Shown here: piece after piece, positions 56,781 through 64,000 of the stretch
Layout: the number at the start of each line of letters is the position of its first letter
Numbering within the stretch: the stretch's first letter is position 1
Source: Streptomyces longispororuber
GTDB taxonomy: Bacteria > Actinomycetota > Actinomycetes > Streptomycetales > Streptomycetaceae
Length of the DNA: 64,000 nt
Direction: 5' to 3'
Assembly: GCF_024448165.1 (NCBI RefSeq)
Contig: NZ_JAMOLN010000003.1
Coordinates: forward strand, 55,634 to 119,633
The notes under the pieces: model-generated
What the model was told of the DNA's origin: nothing
What the model saw: only the letters and a program-made list of their open reading frames with translations
Databases searched by the model: none
Made by a program: the position numbers and the translations under genes

Positions 56781-57749
56781 TCAGGCGAAGGCGTCCACGC
56801 CGGTCAGCTCCGCCGACAGGGTCCACAGCCGGGCCGCGGCCTCCGGGTCGCGGACCCAGGACTTGACCCCGCCGGCGAGCATGTCGTCGGCGTCGTCCGG
56901 CACCTGCTCGGCGAGGTCGCAGTCCTGGCAGTAGGCGCCGCCGTACGCGTCGAGCAGGGGTGAGGTGGCCGCCCACACGGTGGTCGCCGCACCCTGCTGC
57001 GGCGTCTTGAACCCCGGCCGCGGCGCACCGGTCTCCGAGACCCAGCCGCGCTCCGCACTCTCCTCGCGCGGGATGTGCCGCTGCAGCGGGGTGAGGATCG
57101 AGCCCGGGTGCACGGCGTACGCGTGCAGCCCGTGGCCGGCGCCGAGCCGGTCGAGGTGCAGCGCGAACAGGGCGTTGGCCGATTTGGCCTGACCGTAGGC
57201 CAGCCAGCGGTCGTACCCGGTGCGGAAGTCGATGTCGTCCCAGCGGACGCCGGTCAGGAAGTGACCGGACGAGGTGAGAGCGACGACCCGGGCGCCGTGC
57301 GGCGCGAGCGCCGGGCGCAGCCGGTTGACGAGGGCGAAGTGCCCGAGGTGGTTCGTGGCGAACTGGTACTCGCGGCCGGGCCCGACCCGGGTCTCCGGGG
57401 CCGCCATCACCCCCGCGTTGTTGATGACGAGGTCGAGGGTGCGGCCCGTGTCGAGGAGACCCTCGGCGTAGCCGCGCACGCTCTCCAGGTCCGACAGATC
57501 GAGCGCACCCACCTCCGTCCCGCTGATCCCGTCGAGCGCCGCGCGCGCCGCGTCGGGGCGGCGCGCGGGCACGAGCACCCGCGCGCCCGCCGCGGCGAGC
57601 GCGCGCGTCGTCTCCAGGCCGAGGCCCGAGTAGCCGCCCGTGACGAGGGCCGTCCGGCCGGTGAGGTCCACCCCGGCGATCACGTCGGCGGCCGTGCTGT
57701 GCGCCCCGAAACCGCTGCCGATCCTGTGCTGCTGAGCTGTGCTGGTCAT
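56781..57749 (-). CDS. SDR-family NAD(P)-dependent oxidoreductase
   Basis: 322 aa, of the protochlorophyllide-reductase/WWOX-like SDR branch. Landmarks are T-G-G-Y-S-G-L-G (cofactor loop), N-N-A-G-V-M-A, and Y-G-Q-A-K-S-A-N (catalytic Y-x-x-x-K). The substrate is unknown. A TAGCGT box lies 8 nt before the ATG at 57749, so it is probably leaderless. It converges on the helicase gene with a 1-bp gap. Confidence 0.87.
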   Translation of the reverse strand: MTSTAQQHRIGSGFGAHSTAADVIAGVDLTGRTALVTGGYSGLGLETTRALAAAGARVLVPARRPDAARAALDGISGTEVGALDLSDLESVRGYAEGLLDTGRTLDLVINNAGVMAAPETRVGPGREYQFATNHLGHFALVNRLRPALAPHGARVVALTSSGHFLTGVRWDDIDFRTGYDRWLAYGQAKSANALFALHLDRLGAGHGLHAYAVHPGSILTPLQRHIPREESAERGWVSETGAPRPGFKTPQQGAATTVWAATSPLLDAYGGAYCQDCDLAEQVPDDADDMLAGGVKSWVRDPEAAARLWTLSAELTGVDAFA

Positions 57750-57757
57750 GCCGCGGC

Positions 57758-57763
57758 ACGCTA
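57758..57763 (-). promoter_or_regulatory. -10 box TAGCGT for the SDR at 56781
   Basis: On the minus strand TAGCGT ends 8 nt before the ATG at 57749. No ribosome binding site is present. Confidence 0.35.
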
Positions 57764-57799
57764 GGCGCTGGAGTGCACACCAAGGCAAACCGACCCGCC

Positions 57800-58717
57800 T
57801 CAGTACACCAGTCGGGCCCGCAGCAGCGCCGCGGTGCGCCGGTCGACGCCGAGTCCTTCCGCGACGTACCGGTGGAGGCTGCCGTAGTCGGTACGGACCT
57901 GGTCGAGGGCGGCCGTGAGGTAGTCGGTGCGCACCTCCTGGAGCGGGATCAGCAGATCCGGATCCTGCATCGCACCGGACTGCCCGAGGCTCTCGCGCAG
58001 CTTCGCGTCGTAGGCCGCGCGGAAGGTGTTGGACGCCAAGTAGTCTTCCACGGCGGCCCGTTGGGACACGCCGAGCAGCCGCAGCAGGACGTACGTTGTC
58101 CAGCCGGTGCGGTCCTTGCCGGACGTGCAGTGGTACAGCAGCGCGCCGCGGCCGCCGTACGCGATGTCGTGCAGGGTCGCCGCGAACCGGGCGCGGTTGT
58201 CGGCGCCGGTCACGAACATCGGGTAGACGCTCCGCATGAACGCCGCCGCGCGGCCGCCGCCCAGCATTTCTTCCTGTTGCACCGGGTCCCGCGAGGCGAT
58301 GGCGGTCAGGATGCGCGCGTACAGGCCGTTGTCCGTGACCGGACGGGCCACGCCGGTGATGCCCGCGGGCAGCCGGTCCGTGCCGTCGTACCGCACCTCC
58401 AACGGAACCCGGAAGTCGACCGCTTGACGCAGTCTCAGGTTCTCCAGCGTCGTCAGGTCGGCGTCGGTGAGCTTGCTCAGTGCGTCGGCCCGGTAGACCT
58501 GGCCGTACCGGACCCGGCTGCCGCCGGCGGCCCGGTACCCGCCGATGTCACGGACGTTCACCGCGCCCTGCAGCGGGACCTGCCGGATGTGCCGGTTCGG
58601 CGGGGCGGCGGACGCGGCGGCGGGGGCGGCAGGGGAGAGCGCCGCGGCCGTCACCGTGCCGAGGGCGGCACCGAGTGCCCGGCGCCGCGTGAGGACTGCT
58701 CTCTTCGTGGCTGGCAT
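57800..58717 (-). CDS. Secreted tyrosine-protein phosphatase
   Basis: 305 aa. A twin-arginine-type signal (T-R-R-R-A-L-G-A-A-L-G, cleavage near A-S-A-A-P) precedes a LipA/MptpB-like phosphatase domain. N-V-R-D-I-G-G-Y is the family start. The P-loop is H-C-T-S-G-K-D-R-T-G with nucleophile Cys197 and Arg203. It may remove phosphate from proteins or phosphoinositides outside the cell. It is not obviously linked to the steroid genes that flank it. Confidence 0.9.
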   Translation of the reverse strand: MPATKRAVLTRRRALGAALGTVTAAALSPAAPAAASAAPPNRHIRQVPLQGAVNVRDIGGYRAAGGSRVRYGQVYRADALSKLTDADLTTLENLRLRQAVDFRVPLEVRYDGTDRLPAGITGVARPVTDNGLYARILTAIASRDPVQQEEMLGGGRAAAFMRSVYPMFVTGADNRARFAATLHDIAYGGRGALLYHCTSGKDRTGWTTYVLLRLLGVSQRAAVEDYLASNTFRAAYDAKLRESLGQSGAMQDPDLLIPLQEVRTDYLTAALDQVRTDYGSLHRYVAEGLGVDRRTAALLRARLVY

Positions 58718-58760
58718 ACGTGAACTCCCTTGCGGAAGCGGCCGGTCGGCGGCCTGTGGA

Positions 58761-59834
58761 TCACCCTGGTGTCGGCAGGGTGCCGAGCACGTGCCGGGCC
58801 TCCGCCAGCACGCGGTCGACGAGCTCCGCGCAGCTGGGCAGGTCCTCGATGAGCCCCGCGACCTGGCCCGACGCCATCACGCCGAGGTCGGTGCGGCCCT
58901 CGACCATGGACGCCTTCAGGAGCATCGGGGTGTTGGCGGCGAGCAGGACCTGGCTCCACGTGAGGTCCTTGCCGTGCTTCATGGCGAGCCCGTCCCTGAC
59001 CAGCTGCGGCCAGGACAGGCCGGAGAGCTTGCGGAACCCGGCGGCGCGCCGCACCGCCTGCAGCAGGGCGCGCGAACGCCCCGCGTTCTCCAGCGAGTTC
59101 ACGAGGTCCGTGCGCAGCATGCGGTGCGGCAGTCCGTCCACCGCCCGGGTCACGGTGACGTCCTTCACCGACGCCGCGAGATAGCGGGCCTTCACCGCGT
59201 CGGGAACCGTGGAGTCGGACGTCAGCAGGAACCGCGTCCCCATCGCGACGCCCGCCGCTCCGTAGGCCAGCGCGGCGACCAGGCCGCGCCCGTCGTGGAA
59301 GCCGCCCGCGCCGATCACCGGGATGTCGACTGCGTCCACCACCTGCGGCAGCAGCACCGACGTCGCCACCTCGCCGGTGTGGCCGCCGCCCTCGCCGCCC
59401 TGCACGATCACCGCGTCCGCGCCCCACGCCGCGACCTTCTCGGCGTGCCGCCGCGCCCCGATCGACGGGATGACGACGACGCCCGCGTCCTTCAGCTCGG
59501 CGATCAGCTCGCGCGACGGGGCCAGCGCGAACGAGGCGACCTTCACGCCCTCGTCCACGATGATCCGGACCCGCTCGCGCGCATCGCCCGCGTCGGCCCG
59601 CAGATTCACCCCGAAGGGCTCCTCGGTGCGGGACTTCACCTCCCGTACGGCGGACCGGAGTTGCTCGACGGTCATCGTCGCGGAGGCGAGGATGCCGAGC
59701 GCCCCCGCGTTCGCCGACGCCGACACGAGCCGGGGCCCCGCGACCCAGCCCATGCCGGTCTGGACGATGGGGTGGCGCACGCCGACGAGCTTGGTCAGGG
59801 GCGTGCTGAGGGTGAACGCGGCGTCGCTGCTCAT
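58761..59834 (-). CDS. ipdC: Nitronate-monooxygenase-fold flavoprotein, IpdC-like
   Basis: 357 aa FMN TIM barrel. V-Q-T-G-M-G-W-V-A-G (near 24-33), I-V-Q-G-G-E-G-G-G-H-T-G and M-G-T-R-F-L-L-T-S-D-S-T-V-P are characteristic, and the sequence follows mycobacterial IpdC (Rv3553) along its length as I recall it. IpdC acts as a dehydrogenase in breakdown of the steroid C/D rings rather than on nitronates. Its start overlaps the ipdB stop by ATGA, so it is the last gene of the ipd transcript. Confidence 0.9.
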   Translation of the reverse strand: MSSDAAFTLSTPLTKLVGVRHPIVQTGMGWVAGPRLVSASANAGALGILASATMTVEQLRSAVREVKSRTEEPFGVNLRADAGDARERVRIIVDEGVKVASFALAPSRELIAELKDAGVVVIPSIGARRHAEKVAAWGADAVIVQGGEGGGHTGEVATSVLLPQVVDAVDIPVIGAGGFHDGRGLVAALAYGAAGVAMGTRFLLTSDSTVPDAVKARYLAASVKDVTVTRAVDGLPHRMLRTDLVNSLENAGRSRALLQAVRRAAGFRKLSGLSWPQLVRDGLAMKHGKDLTWSQVLLAANTPMLLKASMVEGRTDLGVMASGQVAGLIEDLPSCAELVDRVLAEARHVLGTLPTPG

Positions 59835-60622
59835 GCGGACGGGACCTCCCGCTCCCGCGTCCCCTTTGGGTCGATGACCTCCCGGATCAGCCGCAGCTCC
59901 TCGGGCGTGGGCTCACGGGTGAAGGGCACCTCGCCGCCCTCCGGCAGCGCGAGCGGGAACCCCGTCGCCGCCTGCACCTCCTCGACCGTGACCCCCGGGT
60001 GGACGGACGCGAGCCGCATCGCGTGACCGGGCGTCTCGAAGTCCAGGACCGCGAGGTTCGTCACGACGCGTGGGATGCGGTGGTAGCGCGTCGCCGACGG
60101 GCCGGCCGCGGCCGCGCTGTCGTACCCGACCCCGCTGATCATGTCGACCTTCTCGACGAAGACCCGCGGACTGTGCCTCGGCACCCAATAACTCACCGGA
60201 TTGTTCAAGGTGTTGACGGGCGCGCCGCGCACGCCGAGCAGTTGCCGGTCGGGCCGCGCCCAGTCGCCGATGCACGAGATGTTCTGGTTGCCGAACCGGT
60301 CGAGCTGGCTGGCGCCCATCATCACGTGCCGCTTCCCGCCCGTCACCATCGCCAGGTGCTGCCGGTACGGGAGCCAGCCCTCGGCCGCGCCGTCGGGGCC
60401 GACCAGCATCGCCTCGCCGTCGGTGAGCAGCAGATCGGGGGAGAAGGTGCGCCTGGCGAGCCGCGCACCGGCGGCCGGGATCAGGCCCATGGGGCTGGCG
60501 AGCACCTCGCCGTCGCCGCGCCAGGCGTCGGCGCAGGCGATCACGCAGTACTCGGCGCGGGTCGTACCGGCCGTCGTGCCGGTGGTCGTGCCGGTGGTCG
60601 GGCCGGCGGTCGTGGGGGTCAC
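59831..60622 (-). CDS. ipdB: CoA-transferase-like ring-cleaving hydrolase, beta subunit (IpdB-like)
   Basis: 263 aa, CoA-transferase family I beta-like fold (R-T-F-S-P-D-L-L-L-T-D-G-E-A, M-G-A-S-Q-L-D-R-F-G-N-Q-N). In mycobacteria IpdA-IpdB is not a transferase but a hydrolase that opens the last steroid ring of COCHEA-CoA. The GTG start overlaps the ipdA stop (GTGA). The first ~22 residues are a Thr/Gly repeat made by four 12-bp units, absent from the mycobacterial protein as I recall it. Confidence 0.9.
   Translation of the reverse strand: MTPTTAGPTTGTTTGTTAGTTRAEYCVIACADAWRGDGEVLASPMGLIPAAGARLARRTFSPDLLLTDGEAMLVGPDGAAEGWLPYRQHLAMVTGGKRHVMMGASQLDRFGNQNISCIGDWARPDRQLLGVRGAPVNTLNNPVSYWVPRHSPRVFVEKVDMISGVGYDSAAAAGPSATRYHRIPRVVTNLAVLDFETPGHAMRLASVHPGVTVEEVQAATGFPLALPEGGEVPFTREPTPEELRLIREVIDPKGTREREVPSA
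60561..60608 (-). repeat. Four 12-bp units at the start of ipdB
   Basis: Near-identical GTCGTGCCGGTG-type units (60561, 60573, 60585, 60597) encode the T-T-G-T/T-T-A-G run at the IpdB N-terminus. The number of units may vary between strains. Confidence 0.75.
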
Positions 60623-61512
60623 TTCTGCTCCTCGTGCCAGGCCTGGACGGCGGACTGGTACTGCTTCTCGTCGCCGTCCGGCGGCAGGAACCGCTCGGCG
60701 AACTCGGGCCAGGGCGTCGTCGCGTACATCTTCTGGAACGCCTCGTCGCGGTCGTGGTCGGGCACGCAGGACGTGAAGTGCGCGCCGTTCGGCGTCTCGA
60801 CGACGCCCGTCACCGCGTGCCGCCTGACGAGCAGCGACTGCGGCACGACGTCGCTCCCGAAGCCGTCGACCAGCCGCTCGCAGGAGACGTACGCCGCGTC
60901 GGCCGCCTCGCAGAACAGGTCGTCGAAGTACGGGTCGGGGCCCAGGTACTGTCCGTTGCCGCGCCGGTCCGCGCGGTTCACGTGCACCAGCGCCGCGTCC
61001 AGCCGCAGCGCCGGCATCGCGACGAACGTCTCCCCGTCCTCGTACGGCGAAGTGACCGTCCGCAGCCGCGGGTTGACCCGCATGACGTCCGAGCCGATGC
61101 CCGCGCGCACCGGCAGGAACGGCAGCCGGTTCGCCGCCGCGTGCAGGCCCCACATGAACATCGCCTCGTCGACCTCCTCCAGCTCGAACGCGCCCTGCTG
61201 GCGCGCCGCCCGGAAGTGCGGTTCGAGCGGGATCGAGTCGAGCGTCACGAACGCGGCGACCAGCTTGCGGATCTTCCCGGCCGCGGCGAGCAGCCCGACG
61301 TCGGGGCCGCCGTACGAGACGACGGTCAGGTCCGTCACGTCGCTCCGCAGCAGCGCCCTCACCAGCGCCATCGGCTTGCGGCGCGCACCCCACCCGCCGA
61401 TGCCGACGGTCATGCCGCTGCGCAGCCGGGCGACCACCTCGTCGGGCGTCATGGTCTTGTCCGTCGTGCTCCGGCCGGTCGTGCTCCGGTCGGTCCTGCT
61501 CTGGTCGGTCAT
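60619..61512 (-). CDS. ipdA: CoA-transferase-like ring-cleaving hydrolase, alpha subunit (IpdA-like)
   Basis: 297 aa. After a Thr/Ser-rich tail of ~22 residues come the landmarks G-M-T-V-G-I-G-G-W-G-A-R-R-K-P-M-A, T-V-V-S-Y-G-G-P-D-V-G, L-P-F-L-P-V-R-A-G and D-P-Y-F-D-D-L-F, matching IpdA (Rv3551). It forms the alpha2beta2 ring hydrolase with IpdB. The ATG at 61512 is 9 nt after AGGAGGA; a GTG at 61518 would overlap the echA20 stop. Confidence 0.9.
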   Translation of the reverse strand: MTDQSRTDRSTTGRSTTDKTMTPDEVVARLRSGMTVGIGGWGARRKPMALVRALLRSDVTDLTVVSYGGPDVGLLAAAGKIRKLVAAFVTLDSIPLEPHFRAARQQGAFELEEVDEAMFMWGLHAAANRLPFLPVRAGIGSDVMRVNPRLRTVTSPYEDGETFVAMPALRLDAALVHVNRADRRGNGQYLGPDPYFDDLFCEAADAAYVSCERLVDGFGSDVVPQSLLVRRHAVTGVVETPNGAHFTSCVPDHDRDEAFQKMYATTPWPEFAERFLPPDGDEKQYQSAVQAWHEEQK

Positions 61513-61514
61513 GG

Positions 61515-62276
61515 TCACTCGTCCTCCTGTCCGAACGTGTCGCGGACCCGGTCGGCGACGCCGCTGAGGTTCGCCTCGAAGGTGAAGCCCTGCTCGAAGC
61601 GGTAGCTGCGGTGGACGTCGACGGGGTCGATCCCGTTCAGCGCGGCCTTCGCGAGCCGGATCAGATAGCCGTCCTTGCGGGCGATGTCCCGGGCCAACTC
61701 CATTGCGCATGCCCTGAGTTGATCGCGCGGCACGACCTTCCACACCGATCCGTGCGCGTGCAGCTCGGCGGCCGTCACGGTGCGCGAGGTGTAGAAGAGG
61801 GCGCGCATCAGGTGCTGGGGAACCAGGCGGGCCAGGTGCGTGGCCGCGCCGAGGGCGCCCCGGTCCAGCTCGGGCAGGCCGAACGTGGCGTCGTCGCTCG
61901 CCACGATCGCGTCCGCGTTCCCCACCAGCCCGATGCCGCCGCCCAGGCAGAACCCGGCGACGGCCGCCACCACCGGCACCTCGCACCGGTACACGGCCGA
62001 GAACGCCTCGTAGCAGCCGCGGTTGGCGCCGATCAGCGCCCGGTGGCCGCCGTTCGCCGTCTCGCGCTGCATCTCCTTGATGTCCACCCCGGCGTTGAAC
62101 CCCCGGCCGTCCTCGGCGGCCGTCAGTACCACGCAGCGGACGTCGGGATCGCGGCCGGCGGCGCGCACGGCGTCCGCCAGGTCGTACCAGCCCTGCACCG
62201 GCAGCGCGTTGACCGGAGGGAAGTCCACCGTGACGACGGCGATCCCCTTTTCGGGCGATGAGGTGGAGACACCCAT
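61515..62276 (-). CDS. echA20: EchA20-like enoyl-CoA-hydratase-fold ring hydrolase
   Basis: 253 aa crotonase. G-F-N-A-G-V-D-I-K-E-M-Q-R, N-R-G-C-Y-E-A-F, F-C-L-G-G-G-I-G-L-V-G-N and R-L-V-P-Q-H-L-M-R match mycobacterial EchA20 (Rv3550). That enzyme hydrolyses the steroid D ring of the HIP-derived CoA ester, just before IpdAB. It heads the minus-strand ipd operon, with a TetR-type operator 20 bp upstream. Confidence 0.9.
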   Translation of the reverse strand: MGVSTSSPEKGIAVVTVDFPPVNALPVQGWYDLADAVRAAGRDPDVRCVVLTAAEDGRGFNAGVDIKEMQRETANGGHRALIGANRGCYEAFSAVYRCEVPVVAAVAGFCLGGGIGLVGNADAIVASDDATFGLPELDRGALGAATHLARLVPQHLMRALFYTSRTVTAAELHAHGSVWKVVPRDQLRACAMELARDIARKDGYLIRLAKAALNGIDPVDVHRSYRFEQGFTFEANLSGVADRVRDTFGQEDE

Positions 62277-62295
62277 GGCGCTCAGCTACCTTTCC

Positions 62296-62313
62296 ACCTA
62301 ACGTTTGTTTGGT
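62296..62313. promoter_or_regulatory. TetR-type operator, site 2 (echA20/SDR divergent promoter)
   Basis: ACCTAAC-GTTT-GTTTGGT, a palindrome with 6 of 7 matching half-site positions around 4 bp. It shares 16 of 19 bases with site 1 at 50541. It lies between the divergent echA20 operon and the SDR pair. Confidence 0.72.
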
Positions 62314-62396
62314 AGTGCATGACCGTAGCAGGCGACGGAGGTCGGCGGAATGGGTCGGGGAGTGAGCCGGGCGGCGCACGGGGGCGGGGGCGCGCG

Positions 62397-63137
62397 ATGG
62401 ACATGAAGGGACGGGTCGCCGTGGTGACGGGCGGCACCAGGGGAGTGGGCGCCGGGGTCGCGGGCGCCTTCGCGCGGGCCGGGGCGCGCGTCGTGGTCTG
62501 CGCCCGCAGACCGCCCGACGTGCCCCTGGAAGGCTGCGAGTTCCTGCCGCTCGACCTGCGGGACGGCGCCGCCGTACGGGACTTCTTCGCGCGCCTCGAC
62601 CAGGTCGACGTCCTGGTGAACAACGCGGGCGGCACGCCGTACCGGCTGCTCGGCGAGAGCGACGCCGAGCGGCACGCCCGCGTCATCGAGCTGAACCTGA
62701 CGGCGCCGCTGACCGCGTCCCTCGCCGCCCGCGAGCGGCTCGCCGCGACGCGCGGATCGATCGTGATGATCGGCAGCGTCAGCGGCACCCGGCCCTCGCC
62801 GGGCAGCGCGGCGTACGGGGCGGCGAAGGCGGGCCTGGCGAACCTGGCGCGGTCGATGGCTGTCGAATGGGCCCCGGAGATCCGGGTGAACACCCTGGTC
62901 CTCGGCATGGTGCGCACGGAGCTCTCGGCGCTGCACTACGGGGATGAGGAGGGCATCGCCGCCGTCGGCGCGACCGTGCCCCTGGGGCGGCTCGCCGAGC
63001 CCCGCGAGATCGGCGAGGCAGCGCTGTTCCTGGCGTCGGACGCCGCCTCGTACATCACCGGGGCGAGCCTGCTCGTGCACGGCGGCGGGGAGCGCCCCGC
63101 CTTTCTCGACGCGGCAACGGTCAACAAGGAGGCGTGA
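62397..63137 (+). CDS. SDR-family dehydrogenase, Rv3549c-like position
   Basis: 246 aa classical SDR: T-G-G-T-R-G-V-G (cofactor), N-N-A-G-G, catalytic S-I-V-M-I-G-S-V-S-G and Y-G-A-A-K-A-G, and a late Y-I-T-G-A-S-L-L-V-H-G-G. Divergent from echA20, as Rv3549c is in M. tuberculosis, so a steroid-ring acyl-CoA is the likely substrate. A G-rich run 6 nt before the ATG at 62397 serves as ribosome site. One bp separates its stop from the next ATG. Confidence 0.85.
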   Translation: MDMKGRVAVVTGGTRGVGAGVAGAFARAGARVVVCARRPPDVPLEGCEFLPLDLRDGAAVRDFFARLDQVDVLVNNAGGTPYRLLGESDAERHARVIELNLTAPLTASLAARERLAATRGSIVMIGSVSGTRPSPGSAAYGAAKAGLANLARSMAVEWAPEIRVNTLVLGMVRTELSALHYGDEEGIAAVGATVPLGRLAEPREIGEAALFLASDAASYITGASLLVHGGGERPAFLDAATVNKEA

Positions 63138-63138
63138 G

Positions 63139-64000
63139 ATGACGGATCAGGGTGAGGCGTCGGTGGGCGGCGGTCTGTGCGCGGGGCGCGTGGTCGCGGT
63201 GACCGGGGCGGGGCGCGGCCTGGGCCGCGCCCACGCCCTCGCGTACGCGGCCGAGGGGGCGAGGGTCGTGGTGAACGACTTCGGGGTGGGTCTCGACGGA
63301 CAGCCCGCTCCCGACAGTCCGGCCGCCCAAGTGGTCGCCGAGATAAGGGAGTCGGGCGGCGAGGCGGTCGCCCACGGCGGCGACATCGCGACCTCCGAGG
63401 GCGCCGCCTCGCTCGTCGCCGCGGCCGTCGACGCCTTCGGGCGGCTCGACACGCTCGTGAACAACGCCGGGTTCCTGCGCGACCGGATGCTGGTGAACCT
63501 CGCCGAGGACGACTGGGACGCCGTGCTGCGGGTCCACCTCAAGGGCCACTTCCTGCCGCTCCGGCACGCCGCGGCCTACTGGCGCGCCGAGGCGAAGGCG
63601 GGCCGCACGCCCGTCGCCCGCGTCGTCAACACCTCCTCCGGAGCGGGCCTGTTGGGCTCGGTCGGACAGGGCAACTACAGCGCCGCCAAGGCCGGGATCC
63701 TCGGCCTGACCCTGGTGGCCGCCGCCGAGATGGACCGGTACGGGGTGCAGGTCAACGCGATAGCACCGGCCGCGCGCACCCGGATGACCGAGGCCACGTT
63801 CGCCGAGACGATGGCGGCACCTCAGGCGGGCGCCTTCGACGCGATGGACCCGGCGAACGTCTCGCCCCTCGTGGTGTGGCTCGGCTCCGGCGCGGCCAGC
63901 GACGGGGTGACCGGGCGGGTCTTCGAGGTGGAGGGCGGCCGGATCACCGTGATGGAGGGCTGGCGCCCGGGCCCGACCGTCGACAAGGGCGAGCGGTGGA
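63139..64000 (+). CDS. SDR-family dehydrogenase, Rv3548c-like (3' end outside the window)
   Basis: At least 287 aa with no stop before the window edge. Cofactor loop V-T-G-A-G-R-G-L-G-R, then V-N-D-F-G-V-G-L-D-G (typical of the MFE-2-like SDR branch), N-N-A-G-F-L-R-D-R, catalytic N-T-S-S-G-A-G and Y-S-A-A-K-A-G. It is probably a 3-hydroxyacyl-CoA-type dehydrogenase acting with the Ipd enzymes. AAGGAGG lies 6 nt before the ATG. The family is ~300 aa, so only a short tail is missing. Confidence 0.88.
   Translation, partial: MTDQGEASVGGGLCAGRVVAVTGAGRGLGRAHALAYAAEGARVVVNDFGVGLDGQPAPDSPAAQVVAEIRESGGEAVAHGGDIATSEGAASLVAAAVDAFGRLDTLVNNAGFLRDRMLVNLAEDDWDAVLRVHLKGHFLPLRHAAAYWRAEAKAGRTPVARVVNTSSGAGLLGSVGQGNYSAAKAGILGLTLVAAAEMDRYGVQVNAIAPAARTRMTEATFAETMAAPQAGAFDAMDPANVSPLVVWLGSGAASDGVTGRVFEVEGGRITVMEGWRPGPTVDKGERW

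Noticed and set aside
62296..62313. Calling site 2 a KstR2 box by the mycobacterial motif
   Set aside because: It fits AnCAAGnnCTTGnT at only about 6 of 10 defined positions. I report it only as a motif shared with site 1.

Overview
The window is actinobacterial chromosome, almost certainly Streptomyces. GC is very high, third codon positions are strongly G/C biased, GTG starts are common, and genes are packed with ATGA, GTGA or TGATG overlaps. Several genes also look leaderless, with a TANNNT box 6-10 nt before the start codon. The hisI-trpE-(three small membrane proteins)-trpC-trpM-trpB-trpA-dsbA-like-lgt ... gltB-gltD order is, as I recall it, the core order of this genus. I saw no rRNA, tRNA, CRISPR array, insertion sequence or phage gene.

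Layout. 0-6.6 kb: a secreted PET-hydrolase-type cutinase, two orphan regulators, and a winged-helix regulator/MFS pair with a long inverted-repeat operator. 6.6-16.4 kb: small enzymes, then histidine and tryptophan biosynthesis, a thioredoxin-fold protein and lgt. 16.5-27.7 kb (minus strand): one long, tightly coupled operon with a LacI regulator, two ABC permeases, a sugar-binding lipoprotein, FOUR consecutive ADP-ribosylglycohydrolase (ARH/DraG) paralogues, a CaiB/BaiF CoA-transferase and a CitE/HpcH-type lyase. It is headed by a perfect pair of AAACGTTT operators. I regard this as the most likely undescribed system here: uptake of a glycoside, probably a ribosyl compound, followed by hydrolysis and CoA-dependent breakdown of the released acid. 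27.9-35.1 kb: a VIT1/CCC1 transporter and the two glutamate synthase subunits.

35.2-43.7 kb: a polymorphic RHS toxin (WXG-like N-terminus, RHS core, C-terminal deaminase-type toxin) followed by a candidate immunity gene, then a secreted lamin-tail protein, a GH46 chitosanase and a zinc-finger rhomboid protease. 43.7-47.6 kb: a HutD-like cupin, an ECF41-type sigma factor paired with its epimerase partner, and a MerR/aldo-keto reductase pair whose operator lies in an over-long promoter spacer.

47.6-64 kb: a catabolic island matching the mycobacterial KstR2 regulon for the last two steroid rings (HIP degradation). It carries two FadE31/FadE32-like acyl-CoA dehydrogenases, an enoyl-CoA hydratase, IpdF, two KstR2-like TetR regulators, FadA6, IpdC-IpdB-IpdA-EchA20 and two divergent SDRs like Rv3549c and Rv3548c. 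The last SDR runs off the window. Two near-identical TetR-type sites (ACCTAAC-N4-GTTTGGT type) lie in the two divergent promoters. The island is interrupted by a cold-shock protein, a DEAD-box helicase, an unrelated SDR and a secreted tyrosine phosphatase.
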